A stretch of 64,000 bases of DNA, from assembly GCF_015686695.1 (NCBI RefSeq), contig NZ_JADPMR010000004.1:1488001-1552000 (forward strand). The letters run 5' to 3'. The number at the start of each line of letters is the position of its first letter. The stretch's first letter is position 1. Below, piece by piece: positions 8,159-17,349 of the stretch. Under the pieces are notes generated by a model. That model was not told where the DNA came from. It made no database searches and saw only the letters and a program-made list of their open reading frames with translations. A program made the translations under genes and the position numbers. The DNA comes from Vibrio nitrifigilis (GTDB lineage: Bacteria; Pseudomonadota; Gammaproteobacteria; Enterobacterales; Vibrionaceae).

Positions 8159-9295
8159 TTATTCGTCAAGTCCATTAATCTGACGAACTAATTGTGCAAA
8201 AATATCGCGTCCCACAGGGATAAGACTGTCAGGAAAGTCGTAGTGCTCATTATGTAATTGTGGGCACTCTTCACCGCTTCCCAATACAAACATGGCACCA
8301 TTTTCCGCGACGTTGGTAAATTGGCCAAAATCTTCCGACCAACGCATGGGCTGCTCCAATTCATGGCAAGGGATATCCAGTGATTGGCAGGCATCTTTTA
8401 CTTGTTGGAATCCTTCAGGAGAGTTAATACTGGCTTGAAAAGCATCCTGATAATCAATTGCCCACTGGAGTCCATACCGTTCTGCGACTTCACGAGCAAA
8501 GTACGTGGCTGTATCTTGTAGGAAATACATCCCTTCATTGGTTTCACTACGCAAGGTCGCCATAACAACCGCATCACCAGGAGCGGTACCAAAAGCAATC
8601 TCACCTAATCGAGCATGAATAATAGTTACCCACGTTTTTTCGTCTGTTTTAGTCGGTAACTTTCCTAGACCTTGCAACAGTTCAGCCATAGCCAACGCCG
8701 GGCTAATACCATCTTCAGGATGTGCTGCATGCGTAGGTTTACCTCGCAAGTGGATTATGATTCCTTTTGATGCGCAATTGAATGGCCCAGACTTAACCGC
8801 CACTTCACCAAGCCTCAGACCAGGGTAGTTATGTAAGGCGAAAACATAATCAGGTGCAAGCGCTAAAAACTTAGGATCCTGAGAGACAGCAACAGCCCCT
8901 AGCCCCGTTTCCTCTGCTGGTTGAAAAAGCAATATAACCTTACCCTTGATTGGTTTATGCTGTGACATAAACTCACCTAGAGCGCTTACGATGCTCATAT
9001 GCCCATCATGGCCACATAAATGCGCTATGCCATCATATTGAGACCGGTAGTCCACATCACTTTGTTCAACAATAGGTAATGCATCAAGCTCACAACGAAT
9101 CAATGTTGTTGGGCCCGTATCTTGACCATAAAAAACATAAGCGAAACCTGTTTCAGCAATGCCTTCAACAAGTTCATCGAAACCAAATGACTTAAAGTAA
9201 GATTTAATAAAATTCCCAGTTTCTTTTTCTTGCAGCGCTAACTCTGGGGTTTGATGTAATGTTTGACGAAACTCAGTCCAGTTGAGCTCTTTCAT
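8159..9295 (-). CDS. M20 family amidohydrolase
   Basis: 378 residues, the usual size for IAA-amino-acid hydrolase/hippurate hydrolase-like M20D enzymes. Metal-site motifs are visible: CGHDGHM at about 93-99, FQPAEETGLGA with the general-base Glu, FALHNYPG and a C-terminal LHNEHYDFPD. The dimerisation domain (about 180-290) contains GKPTHAAHPEDGISP. It hydrolyses an amide bond of an N-acyl amino compound in the cytoplasm. It converges with the HAD gene, 15 bases between stops, and stands alone on its strand, so a link to the importer is only positional. Confidence 0.88.
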   Translation of the reverse strand: MKELNWTEFRQTLHQTPELALQEKETGNFIKSYFKSFGFDELVEGIAETGFAYVFYGQDTGPTTLIRCELDALPIVEQSDVDYRSQYDGIAHLCGHDGHMSIVSALGEFMSQHKPIKGKVILLFQPAEETGLGAVAVSQDPKFLALAPDYVFALHNYPGLRLGEVAVKSGPFNCASKGIIIHLRGKPTHAAHPEDGISPALAMAELLQGLGKLPTKTDEKTWVTIIHARLGEIAFGTAPGDAVVMATLRSETNEGMYFLQDTATYFAREVAERYGLQWAIDYQDAFQASINSPEGFQQVKDACQSLDIPCHELEQPMRWSEDFGQFTNVAENGAMFVLGSGEECPQLHNEHYDFPDSLIPVGRDIFAQLVRQINGLDE

Positions 9296-9462
9296 GGATT
9301 TGTTCCTATCTCCATATCCTGTAGAGTCAGTGTACTAAAAATACACCGATTTGTGCGCTACTCGCCAACTCTTTAGTGTGAAAAACCTGCTAGTTAACTT
9401 GTATTTACAGTGTAAAGAACGAAACCATACTGGGATGTATGGCTTCATTTTTAGCAGTCCGA

Positions 9463-10500
9463 CTACAACGTGATAGAACGACCTGTTTGGCTACTTTCCA
9501 TTGCCGCTTCAATGATACGAATAGTATTGAGTGATTCTTGGGCGGGAACCGGATTAGCAGTACCAGTTCGAATGGCATCTGCCAGTGCCATAAAATAGTG
9601 CTCATAGCCACCGACTTGTGAAATGACCTCTTCTGCTTTGTTATCTTCATGGTAAATCACGCCGTGATTATCAGGACTTTCAACGGCCCACCCTTTATCA
9701 GTTGGTGTCATTCCTGAAATCAGTTGAGGCTCTTGAGGATCAAGTCCAAACTTCAAGAACTTACCTTTAGTTCCTAACGCCTTATAGCGGACATTCGGCT
9801 CAGGACTGTATAAGTTACCATGGAGCTGAACTAACCGTTCTTTGTAATGAAGTATCACATTAAAGAAATCCACGGTTTCACATCCAGGCCGCATATTTAA
9901 ACACTGCGCAGTCACAGAAGAAGGCTGACCAAATAAAACGACAGCTTGATCGATCAGATGTGCCCCTAAATCAAATAATATCCCACCGCCATCTTGAGCC
10001 TGTTCACGCCAACGTTGACGCACATCGGGACGAAAACGATCAAAATGAGAATCGAGGAATTTAACCTCACCGATTTGCCCATCTTCAACCACTTTTTTCA
10101 GGGTTAAAAAGTCACTGTCCCAACGTCGATTTTGAAAAACACTAAGCACTCGTTGTTTTTCTTCAGCAAGGTGGATTAAAGATTCACCATCAGTAACTCG
10201 AGTCACAAACGGTTTTTCGATAATGACATGTTTATCATTCTCTAAAGCAAGTTTAGCCAAAGAGTAATGCACATCATTAGGTGCTGTAATAATCACTAGC
10301 TCAGCGTTGCTTTCTTGGATAAGTTGTTCAGCACTTGAAAAATAGGTCGCTTGTGGCCAATCGGCAAGCACTTGCTCCTTTTTGCTAGAACTGATCGCAG
10401 CAAGCTCAAATTGCTCCAATGTGTTAATAAAAGGCAAATGGAAAGTTTGCGCAGAAAAACCATAGCCAACAACGGCAACTTTGATCGGGTCGTAATCCAT
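9463..10500 (-). CDS. ydgJ: Gfo/Idh/MocA family oxidoreductase, YdgJ-like
   Basis: 345 residues. The N-terminal Rossmann fold has VAVVGYGFSAQTFHLPFI (GxGxxA-type nucleotide site), then ITAPNDVHYSLAKLALE and the catalytic lysine motif HVIIEKPF. The C-terminal domain contains FQNRRWDSDFLTLKK, DSHFDRFRPDVRQRWRE and LFDLGAHLIDQA. These segments match the E. coli YdgJ group closely from memory. The enzyme is an NAD(P)-dependent sugar or inositol-type dehydrogenase; the substrate is not established. It is monocistronic as far as can be seen. Confidence 0.85.
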   Translation of the reverse strand: MDYDPIKVAVVGYGFSAQTFHLPFINTLEQFELAAISSSKKEQVLADWPQATYFSSAEQLIQESNAELVIITAPNDVHYSLAKLALENDKHVIIEKPFVTRVTDGESLIHLAEEKQRVLSVFQNRRWDSDFLTLKKVVEDGQIGEVKFLDSHFDRFRPDVRQRWREQAQDGGGILFDLGAHLIDQAVVLFGQPSSVTAQCLNMRPGCETVDFFNVILHYKERLVQLHGNLYSPEPNVRYKALGTKGKFLKFGLDPQEPQLISGMTPTDKGWAVESPDNHGVIYHEDNKAEEVISQVGGYEHYFMALADAIRTGTANPVPAQESLNTIRIIEAAMESSQTGRSITL

Positions 10501-10729
10501 AACATTTTCCTTATGTAGTTCATAGAGATATTGATTAAAACAGCAATGAATATGAGTGATAGGTTACAGTTATAAATGAAATATTTATACCGTTATTTAC
10601 AATAACGAAACACTAGCTTGATTAATGAGAGTCGCTTCGTAAATTTGCTGATTGAGCGTCCCCATAAGCAATACGGACAACCCCTTTAAGTTCAACCCCC
10701 AAAGTGTTAGTTCAATGAGAATAAAAGAA

Positions 10730-10759
10730 AAGCCCTTGTTAGTCATCTAACAAGGGCTT
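10730..10759 (-). terminator. Rho-independent terminator after pncB
   Basis: Perfect 13-bp stem AAGCCCTTGTTAG / CTAACAAGGGCTT with a 4-base loop. Read on the minus strand it is followed by a T-rich tract (TTTTCTTTTATT), matching the end of pncB at 10787. Confidence 0.85.
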
Positions 10760-10786
10760 AAAGAAAGAGTGTTCAACCGTTATAAA

Positions 10787-12109
10787 CTAAGCTGCAGCGA
10801 TATACTGACGTTTGGTCCGCTTTTGACGTTTTAGCTCAGCAATTAAATCATCGACATCAACATCAATGTTAAAACGACGCTTTAAGTTAGCGAGAAATAT
10901 CGGATCTTCACACATCGCTTTTTCAGGTTCATCACTGATTTTAGCCACTGGACGACCGTTACATTCTGTCAATTTAACCACAATGGAAAGCGGCTTATAA
11001 GCCTCACCCTTGGTATTTGTCCAACCACCAAGGTCATTAGTTAAGAACGTACCAATCCCGAATGAAATTCTCACTCGACCAGCAAAATATTCACACAGTT
11101 CCAACGCTTCATCAAAGTTTAACCCGTCAGAGAAGATAAATACTTTCGACATAGGATCGATGCCCAACCCTTCAAGGTGTTCAATCATGCGATCCCCCCA
11201 AACGAATGGGTTGCCTGAGTCATGACGAATACCGTCATAAGCTTTTGCTAAATGAACATTAAAATCTTCGAGGAAAGCATCGATGGTTAATGTATCTGTT
11301 GGTGCTATCGCTAACTGGCCATCAAATGCTCGTAACCATTGTTCTAGGGCGATTTTCTGTGAATCTTTCACATTCACCAGAGCTTGATGTCCCATAAACC
11401 ATTCATGGGCAATTGTACCAATTGGCTTTAAATTAAACTCACGAGCAAAATGGTAGTTACTGGTACCAAGTAGCAACTCAGGAATCTCTCTTTTTAGATA
11501 TTCCATCACATCACGTTGAACTTGACCGGAGAAACGGCGACGAGTTCCCATTTCTGTTAATGAGAAATTAGTAATCCCACGGCGTTTAATCTCGGCTTTC
11601 AACGCCTGGATTTTACCGTCTAAAATATCCATTGGTAGTGTCTCTGGCACTTCAGACCAACGGCGACGACTCCGTACCTCAGATAAAATAGACATTACGA
11701 TAGTTTCATAAAGAATCGTATCACGCCAAGATCCTTCAATACCTATACGCAACTGCTCTTTACCATCATGCTTGATCACCCCAAAGTGAACCTGGCGATC
11801 AGGTTGAAAATGGAAATAACGTAATGATTGAAGGAAAGCGGGCTTCAAATGTGGCGAGCTTTGCTCCAGATACACAATATCAGCATCAGAAAAACGTAGT
11901 GATGCTAACTGGCGAATTTCAGTGCGGACTTCTTCAAGAAGATCACTGACATCTTCATCACTGCGCACAATCAGTTCATAACGTACTTGTACGTCAGGAT
12001 AAAGAGAGTGGATAGCCTGCATCATCGTAATTTTGTACGCATCCAAATCTAGCAAGCTACGAATAATGTGTGGAGAAAACAGGCGAGAGTTCATTATGCC
12101 GTCCTTCAT
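10787..12109 (-). CDS. pncB: Nicotinate phosphoribosyltransferase
   Basis: 440 residues, or 435 if translation starts at the internal ATG (codon 6, MNSRLFSPHII), which matches the usual Vibrio start. The enzyme converts nicotinate, PRPP and ATP to nicotinate mononucleotide in NAD salvage. Recognisable segments are SLLDLDAYKITMMQAI near the N-terminus, TEMGTRRRFSGQVQRD (with the region around the phosphorylated histidine later in the chain), GTIAHEWFMGHQAL, AYDGIRHDSGNPF, FSDGLNFDEALELC and ISFGIGTFLTNDLGG. It is divergent from nrtR, with two 23-bp inverted repeats just upstream that are probable NrtR operators. Confidence 0.95.
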   Translation of the reverse strand: MKDGIMNSRLFSPHIIRSLLDLDAYKITMMQAIHSLYPDVQVRYELIVRSDEDVSDLLEEVRTEIRQLASLRFSDADIVYLEQSSPHLKPAFLQSLRYFHFQPDRQVHFGVIKHDGKEQLRIGIEGSWRDTILYETIVMSILSEVRSRRRWSEVPETLPMDILDGKIQALKAEIKRRGITNFSLTEMGTRRRFSGQVQRDVMEYLKREIPELLLGTSNYHFAREFNLKPIGTIAHEWFMGHQALVNVKDSQKIALEQWLRAFDGQLAIAPTDTLTIDAFLEDFNVHLAKAYDGIRHDSGNPFVWGDRMIEHLEGLGIDPMSKVFIFSDGLNFDEALELCEYFAGRVRISFGIGTFLTNDLGGWTNTKGEAYKPLSIVVKLTECNGRPVAKISDEPEKAMCEDPIFLANLKRRFNIDVDVDDLIAELKRQKRTKRQYIAAA

Positions 12110-12123
12110 TTCACTTTCATCAC

Positions 12124-12146
12124 GTTAGTAACATTATGTTGCTAAC
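12124..12146. promoter_or_regulatory. Candidate NrtR operator 1
   Basis: Inverted repeat GTTAGTAACAT-T-ATGTTGCTAAC with one mismatch between the 11-base arms, 15 bases upstream of the pncB frame. It has the same 23-base frame and central TTATGT as the repeat at 12177; the centres are 53 bases apart, about five helical turns. Confidence 0.55.
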
Positions 12147-12176
12147 CTTTTGTGCGACAATAAGCGAGTTTGCGAG

Positions 12177-12199
12177 GTTTGTCAACTTATGTGACAAAC
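12177..12199. promoter_or_regulatory. Candidate NrtR operator 2
   Basis: Inverted repeat with 8-base perfect arms GTTTGTCA / TGACAAAC around a 7-base centre. It shares 16 of 23 positions with the repeat at 12124. A degenerate third copy with an intact left arm (GTTTGTCA) is at 12307-12329, close to the nrtR promoter. Confidence 0.6.
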
Positions 12200-12387
12200 C
12201 TATTTAGCACAAATGTACTCCCATGTTCCATTTTTGTTACATACAAATCAAATTATCGCAATAAGTTACCTAATGAACCGAGGCAATCTTTAAATTGTAA
12301 AAATTAGTTTGTCACATTCTGTTATTTACAATTGACCAAAACTTAACGCATGCCTAGAATGGTGCCATCAATAATTAGGAATACTTT

Positions 12388-13104
12388 ATGATTGTCTCGA
12401 TTGATTTAGTCTGTTTACGTCTCACTCCTAAGGGTATTCAGGTTCTGCTGGTAAAACGACAAAACCCTACACGTCCTGATTGCGGGAAATGGGCCATCCC
12501 AGGAGGATTAGTTTACGATGAAGACTGGTCAACGAAGGGCGGAGACCCCGCAGATGACGATTTCGATTCAGCGCGACGCCGCATTTGTCGTCAAAAAATT
12601 CATACTTATCCTAACTTTATAAGTGATCCCATCGTAAATGGTAATCCAAAGCGCGACCCTGATGGTTGGAGTGTCAGTATTTCTCATTATGCGTTATTAA
12701 ACCCTTCCAATGTCGAGCAAATTGATAACTCCGGCATGGACAAAGATCGCGCCGATTGGTTTGATTTAGAAGACCTACTTAAAGGCGAAATGAACTTAGC
12801 TTTTGACCACAGCTCTCAAATTAAACATGCTTGGAGTAAACTTCGAGCGGCGGTCGAATATACATCCGTGGTGTTATTCTCTCTGGAAACAGAATTTTTG
12901 GTGGCGGATATTATTGATGCTTATGCCAAGTTTGGTGTTGATGTAAACCGTATGACAGTTAAGCGCCGTCTAATTGATACAGGGGTTATCGTTAGTGCTA
13001 ACAAGCTCGCCTCTTCAAGTAAAGGCCGCGGCGGGAAGCCAGCAACGGTATATCGGTTACCAAGTAAAGAAGTCACTTATTTTCAAACCTGTTTACGCGG
13101 CTAG
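12388..13104 (+). CDS. nrtR: NrtR-type Nudix transcriptional regulator of NAD metabolism
   Basis: 238 residues. The N-terminal Nudix-like domain (about 1-150) begins IVSIDLVCLRLTPKGIQVLLVKR and has WAIPGGLVYDEDW, but the canonical catalytic Nudix box (GX5EX7REUXEEXGU) is degenerate: the RE-x-EE glutamates are replaced in the region DSARRRICRQK, so hydrolysis is unlikely. The C-terminal winged helix (about 160-235) is typical of NrtR, with RMTVKRRLIDTG and a basic SSKGRGGKPATVYRL wing. NrtR proteins repress NAD salvage genes and are released by ADP-ribose. Divergence from pncB fits. AGGAA precedes the ATG. Confidence 0.9.
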   Translation: MIVSIDLVCLRLTPKGIQVLLVKRQNPTRPDCGKWAIPGGLVYDEDWSTKGGDPADDDFDSARRRICRQKIHTYPNFISDPIVNGNPKRDPDGWSVSISHYALLNPSNVEQIDNSGMDKDRADWFDLEDLLKGEMNLAFDHSSQIKHAWSKLRAAVEYTSVVLFSLETEFLVADIIDAYAKFGVDVNRMTVKRRLIDTGVIVSANKLASSSKGRGGKPATVYRLPSKEVTYFQTCLRG

Positions 13105-13183
13105 TTCACGGCTAGCCAATAGGTTTTAGCGTTAACAAATTGTGACAAATCGATTTTATTGGGTAGATTATCGCCAAATTTCA

Positions 13184-13199
13184 TGTGATACTAATCACA
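13184..13199. promoter_or_regulatory. CRP-type site upstream of the membrane protein
   Basis: TGTGA-TACTAA-TCACA, a perfect match to the TGTGA-N6-TCACA half-site pattern of CRP, 59 bases before the ATG at 13258. Confidence 0.6.
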
Positions 13200-13257
13200 T
13201 TACCTACATGCTAACTTCTCGCTTAGCATGACCTTTACTCAATAATTCGACGATACC

Positions 13258-14559
13258 ATGAATCCCAAAATAGCCGCGCTATGTGGTTGGCTAATGATTG
13301 TCAGCCTGGTTTTATCATTAAGTTCTGAACTGCTGAACCTATTGCCTTCCTACTGGGCTGGTGTCCCTATTTGGATAAGCTCCCTCTTCTTTTTCCCTTA
13401 CGTTAAACCGACACAAAAAAAACAAATTATCATCTTGGTCATCTTCGGGATGTTCGGTTTACTGTATGGAACCATGCATCATCTTGATGCTCGTTATTTC
13501 ATTCGTACTCTGGAAGCCAACCAAACGGTAGTCACCATGCTTATTGGCGTTGGTTTTTTGCGTATTTTTGCTGCCGATAACGTCCAAACAAAAGAAGCTC
13601 TCCCTAAGGGAGGACATTCTCTAACAAAAACACTGTTCGGTGTTCATCTCTTTGGCGCAGTGTTGAATATGTCATCTGTCGTCATTGTGGGTGATAAATT
13701 AGCCATGCAACGTCCACTCTCACCAACTCAAGGTTTAACTCTTTTACGCGGCTTTGCGATTTGTGCGTTCTGGTCCCCTTTTTTTGCTGCGATGGGCATG
13801 ACATTAACGAGCGCTCCTGGCTCACATCTAAGTACACTGATCGTTTATGGTATTCCGGTCAGTATTATCGCTTTACTGTTAAGTGCTTGGGAAATTCGTA
13901 ATCAACCTGATGCGGAGCAATGTTTGGGATACCCCATCGGAGTCCAATCACTGTGGATGCCTTGCCTGCTCGCAATCATTGTTATCGTTGAACACAACAT
14001 TTGGCCTAATGCTAGTGTGCTATCTCTGGTTGCGCTGACATCGGTCACCTTTATTGCTTTATGGCTATTTATTAAAAAAGGCAAACAAGGGCCAAAAATC
14101 GCTAAACGCCATATTGAAGTCGGCGTTGCGAGCTCTGCAGGTGAAGTGGTACTCTTCGCCGCCGCTGCAATGCTGGCATCTGGTGTCGCATCGATTCTTA
14201 CTTCATTAAATATTCAACTCGCACCAGACCACTTTGGAGCTGTAGCCGCCATCATCACGCTTTTGGTACTCGTTGTGCTTGCAATGACAGGTATGCACCC
14301 GGTGACCAGTGTTGTTTTAGCTGGCAGTATTCTTGCGCCTTCCGTCACCGATCCTAACTTACTCGGCCTAACACTTTTGATGGGTTGGTCTTTAGGAATT
14401 ACGTTCTCATCATTTTCTGGGGTACAACTCAGTATTCAATCTCGCTATGATTTACAAGCGAAGACACTGCTACGATTAAATTGGCGTTATGTATTAATCA
14501 TGTTCATTGTGTGTGCGGCAACGCTGTGGCTTTATGCGTTCCAGCATCCTTATTTATAG
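13258..14559 (+). CDS. Polytopic inner-membrane protein, putative transporter
   Basis: 433 residues, strongly hydrophobic, with roughly 11-12 predicted membrane helices, no signal peptide and a central soluble loop (KKGKQGPKIAKRHIEVG, about 275-290). The layout, with two hydrophobic halves and small-residue-rich reentrant-like segments such as GMHPVTSVVLAGSILAPSV, is reminiscent of the ion-transporter superfamily that includes ArsB, NhaD and DASS carriers, but I do not recognise the family and assign no substrate. A CRP-type site lies upstream and a bidirectional terminator downstream; it appears monocistronic. Confidence 0.8.
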   Translation: MNPKIAALCGWLMIVSLVLSLSSELLNLLPSYWAGVPIWISSLFFFPYVKPTQKKQIIILVIFGMFGLLYGTMHHLDARYFIRTLEANQTVVTMLIGVGFLRIFAADNVQTKEALPKGGHSLTKTLFGVHLFGAVLNMSSVVIVGDKLAMQRPLSPTQGLTLLRGFAICAFWSPFFAAMGMTLTSAPGSHLSTLIVYGIPVSIIALLLSAWEIRNQPDAEQCLGYPIGVQSLWMPCLLAIIVIVEHNIWPNASVLSLVALTSVTFIALWLFIKKGKQGPKIAKRHIEVGVASSAGEVVLFAAAAMLASGVASILTSLNIQLAPDHFGAVAAIITLLVLVVLAMTGMHPVTSVVLAGSILAPSVTDPNLLGLTLLMGWSLGITFSSFSGVQLSIQSRYDLQAKTLLRLNWRYVLIMFIVCAATLWLYAFQHPYL

Positions 14560-14587
14560 ATGGATACTTTAGCCAACCTAATGAATG

Positions 14588-14614
14588 AAAAATCCGCCAA
14601 GATGGCGGATTTTT
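14588..14614. terminator. Bidirectional terminator between the membrane protein and fecE
   Basis: Stem AAAAATCCGCCA / TGGCGGATTTTT (12 bp) with a 3-base AGA loop, with A and T runs on both sides. It serves the + strand gene ending at 14559 and the fec operon ending at 14615. Confidence 0.88.
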
Positions 14615-15388
14615 TTAGTCTCTAACGACACACATCGGAGTCCCGGCAATCGGGTCTCGGTGAATCTCAGCATCAAGTTCAAATACCGATTGCAGCAATT
14701 CTGCAGTCAATATTTGTTCTGGCTCTCCTTGAGTCACCACCTGCCCATCCTTCATCACGATTAAATAGTCACAGTAACGACATGCCTGATTAATATCGTG
14801 CAAAACGGTAATCAACGTCTTACCTTGCTGATTTAATCGACGCATCAATTTCATTAATTCTACTTGGTGATTAAGGTCTAGATAGGTTGTCGGTTCATCT
14901 AATAAGATGTAATCCGTATCTTGTGCCAAAGTCATAGCAAGCCACACTCGTTGGCGTTGACCACCGGAAAGATCCGTAATCAGTGTATCAGCAAGCTCAG
15001 TAACCCCGGTTGCTTGCATCGCCTGCTCAACCATTGTTTTGTCATCTGTCGCAAGCTGCCCCCAAAAGCCAGTATATGGGCTGCGTCCATAACCGACGAC
15101 ATTGCGTACTGTGACGCCTTCGGGTGGCTCTTGAGCTTGAGGTAATAATGCTAATTGTTGAGCGAGTTCTCGTGAAGATACTGAGTGAATCTCTTGGCCA
15201 TTCCAAAAAACAGTGCCTGATTCAGGTTCTAATATTCGCGCTAGTCCTTTTAATAAGGTGGATTTACCGCAACCATTAGGCCCCAAAAGAGCCACAATTT
15301 TTTGTTCAGGAATAGTAATATTGACGCCCTTAACTATGGATTGCTTGCCATAACCAAGATGTAAATCTTTCGTTGTTAAGTTCATCAT
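14615..15388 (-). CDS. fecE: Ferric citrate-type siderophore ABC transporter ATPase FecE
   Basis: 257 residues (E. coli FecE is 255). Walker A LGPNGCGKST at about 36-45, the signature LSGGQRQRVWLAM, Walker B DYILLDEPTTYLD, and the switch region VLHDINQACRYCDY. It is the last gene of a tight fecB-C-D-E operon; its ATG follows the fecD stop codon without a gap. The protein powers import of the iron chelate across the inner membrane. Confidence 0.9.
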   Translation of the reverse strand: MMNLTTKDLHLGYGKQSIVKGVNITIPEQKIVALLGPNGCGKSTLLKGLARILEPESGTVFWNGQEIHSVSSRELAQQLALLPQAQEPPEGVTVRNVVGYGRSPYTGFWGQLATDDKTMVEQAMQATGVTELADTLITDLSGGQRQRVWLAMTLAQDTDYILLDEPTTYLDLNHQVELMKLMRRLNQQGKTLITVLHDINQACRYCDYLIVMKDGQVVTQGEPEQILTAELLQSVFELDAEIHRDPIAGTPMCVVRD

Positions 15389-16351
15389 TTATCTCATTTT
15401 AACTAATAGATATAAAAAATAAGGCGCCCCAATAATGGCGGTCATAATGCCGGCGGGAAGCTCAATCGGCGGATGAATAATTCTCGCAACCAGATCCGCA
15501 ACTAATAGCAGTAATGCTCCGACTAACATCGCAGCGGGTAATAATATCTGATGGCGTCCGCCGACGAGTTGACGCGCCAAATGAGGAGCAACCAATCCAA
15601 GAAAACTGAGTGGACCACATACCGCGACACAAGCCGATGTCCATAACACTGCAATCAATAATGCACCGCCTCTTACCGCATACACCGAAACGCCCAAGCT
15701 ACTTGCTCGTTCATCACCAAGTGTCAATAAATTCAGTTGCTGACTCAACCACAGTACCGCTGGGAGTAATACCAGCCATGGTAGAATCATCCAGCATTGT
15801 TCCCAGCTACGTCCCCATAAGCTACCGGTTAGCCAAAGTAGCGCATTATTGATTTCTAACGGGTTCGTTAACATCAGAAAATCAATTGCACTACCAAATA
15901 GCGCAGAAAGTGCAACGCCCGTAATCGCTAATTTCACCGGTTGAGTATGTTTACCACATACCATAGCCAGAATAATTGCAGCCAATATACCTCCAGCTAA
16001 AGCAGCTGCTGGCAACCAATAGACAGAAACACCCGGTAGTAAGGTCATCAATACAACAGCAGCTAACCCAGCACCATGACTAACACCAAGAATGTCTGGA
16101 GAAGCAAGCGGGTTACGAATAACACCTTGAATTAATACCCCAGCACTTGCCAACATTGCGCCAACAAATATGGCAATAAAAATTCGCGGTAAACGGTATT
16201 CATGTACAGTGAAATATTGCTCGCCGCCTTTATTTAAACCATGGAAAACTTGTGACAATGATAAATCTATCGCCCCTAAACACAGGTTCAATACCGCCAT
16301 CACAACAACAAGTCCAAGCAATACCATCATCACTCTAAGAGGGTGTTTCAT
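15389..16351 (-). CDS. fecD: Ferric citrate-type ABC transporter permease FecD
   Basis: 320 residues, about nine to ten membrane helices of the FecCD/BtuC family. Family landmarks include RLPRIFIAIFVGAMLASAGVLIQGVIRNPLASPDILGVSHGAG, GPLSFLGLVAPHLARQLVG (the ATPase-coupling helix region) and ELPAGIMTAIIGAPYFLYLL. It overlaps fecC by 4 bases at the start. It pairs with FecC to form the transmembrane channel. Confidence 0.9.
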   Translation of the reverse strand: MKHPLRVMMVLLGLVVVMAVLNLCLGAIDLSLSQVFHGLNKGGEQYFTVHEYRLPRIFIAIFVGAMLASAGVLIQGVIRNPLASPDILGVSHGAGLAAVVLMTLLPGVSVYWLPAAALAGGILAAIILAMVCGKHTQPVKLAITGVALSALFGSAIDFLMLTNPLEINNALLWLTGSLWGRSWEQCWMILPWLVLLPAVLWLSQQLNLLTLGDERASSLGVSVYAVRGGALLIAVLWTSACVAVCGPLSFLGLVAPHLARQLVGGRHQILLPAAMLVGALLLLVADLVARIIHPPIELPAGIMTAIIGAPYFLYLLVKMR

Positions 16352-17349
16352 CGGCTTTTCCTCACTAGATAGATGAATATTGGCGCTCCAATCAGCGCTA
16401 ATACTGCGCCCGCTGGGGTTTCGGTTGGGAAAATTACAGCTCGACTAACAATATCGGCTAACACCGTAAGAATCGCACCAAGCAACATAGTAACTGGAAT
16501 CAAACGACGGTAATCGTAGCCCACAAGCAGACGACCTAAATGAGGTACAATCAACCCAACGAAAGACAGCGCACCGACGGTACTGACACTGATACCGACG
16601 AGCAATAGTACGGTACAAGCAATGATAAAACGTAAAGCAGTTAAATTAACGCCTAGGCTTTTAACTCGCTCATCTCCCATTGCAAGCAAATTAATTTTTG
16701 GTGCTAATAATAGGCTAACAATCAGAGCAACCGACAACCCAGGCCAACTCCATGACCAATTCTGCCATTGCACATTAGCGAAAGAACCCGCCAACCAGGC
16801 CATGACACTCACTGCCTGATCTTCTACCAAAATAACACTCGCTTTAGTCAAAGCGCCGCATAACGCTGATATAGCGATACCTGCCAACACTAATTGGCCT
16901 CGCTCGGTCCCTGCGCGCCAAGCTCCGCCGAGTATCATTACCAATATCCATGCAAATAATCCCCCCAGCACAGCAGCCACTGGCGAGGTGATCGAAGAAT
17001 TAAGAGAAAAAACAGTAGTGACTAGGGCCATACCCAAAGCGGCCCCCGCATTAACACCAAATAAACTTGGCGAAGCTAACGGATTACGAGTCAAACCTTG
17101 CATTAACGCCCCAGCGGTGGATAAACAAGCTCCGACGAGCATGGCTTCTAGTACTCGCGGTAGACGGACGTCTTGCACAATAATATGAGCAACAACACTA
17201 GGTTTAGGTTGCCAGATACCAAACCAAGCGTCTGAGGGAGAGATAGGCACAGCAGAATAAGCAAATAAACCTATCCACATAACTAGGATTAAAAACAAAA
17301 CGAGCGTGGATACCACGCTCGTATAAAACCAGTGATGATTCTTTAGCAT
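16348..17349 (-). CDS. fecC: Ferric citrate-type ABC transporter permease FecC
   Basis: 333 residues (E. coli FecC is 332) of the FecCD/BtuC family. It shows the same order of landmarks as FecD: RLPRVLEAMLVGACLSTAGALMQGLTRNPLASPSLFGVNAGA, GALSFVGLIVPHLGRLLVG and ETPAGAVLALIGAPIFIYLV. Its first base overlaps the last base of fecB, so translation of the operon is coupled. Confidence 0.9.
   Translation of the reverse strand: MLKNHHWFYTSVVSTLVLFLILVMWIGLFAYSAVPISPSDAWFGIWQPKPSVVAHIIVQDVRLPRVLEAMLVGACLSTAGALMQGLTRNPLASPSLFGVNAGAALGMALVTTVFSLNSSITSPVAAVLGGLFAWILVMILGGAWRAGTERGQLVLAGIAISALCGALTKASVILVEDQAVSVMAWLAGSFANVQWQNWSWSWPGLSVALIVSLLLAPKINLLAMGDERVKSLGVNLTALRFIIACTVLLLVGISVSTVGALSFVGLIVPHLGRLLVGYDYRRLIPVTMLLGAILTVLADIVSRAVIFPTETPAGAVLALIGAPIFIYLVRKSR

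Noticed and set aside
9404..9416. TTTACAGTGTAAA motif, seen also near 58059
   Set aside because: Two short near-palindromes in unrelated places; too short and without consistent neighbours to support an operator.
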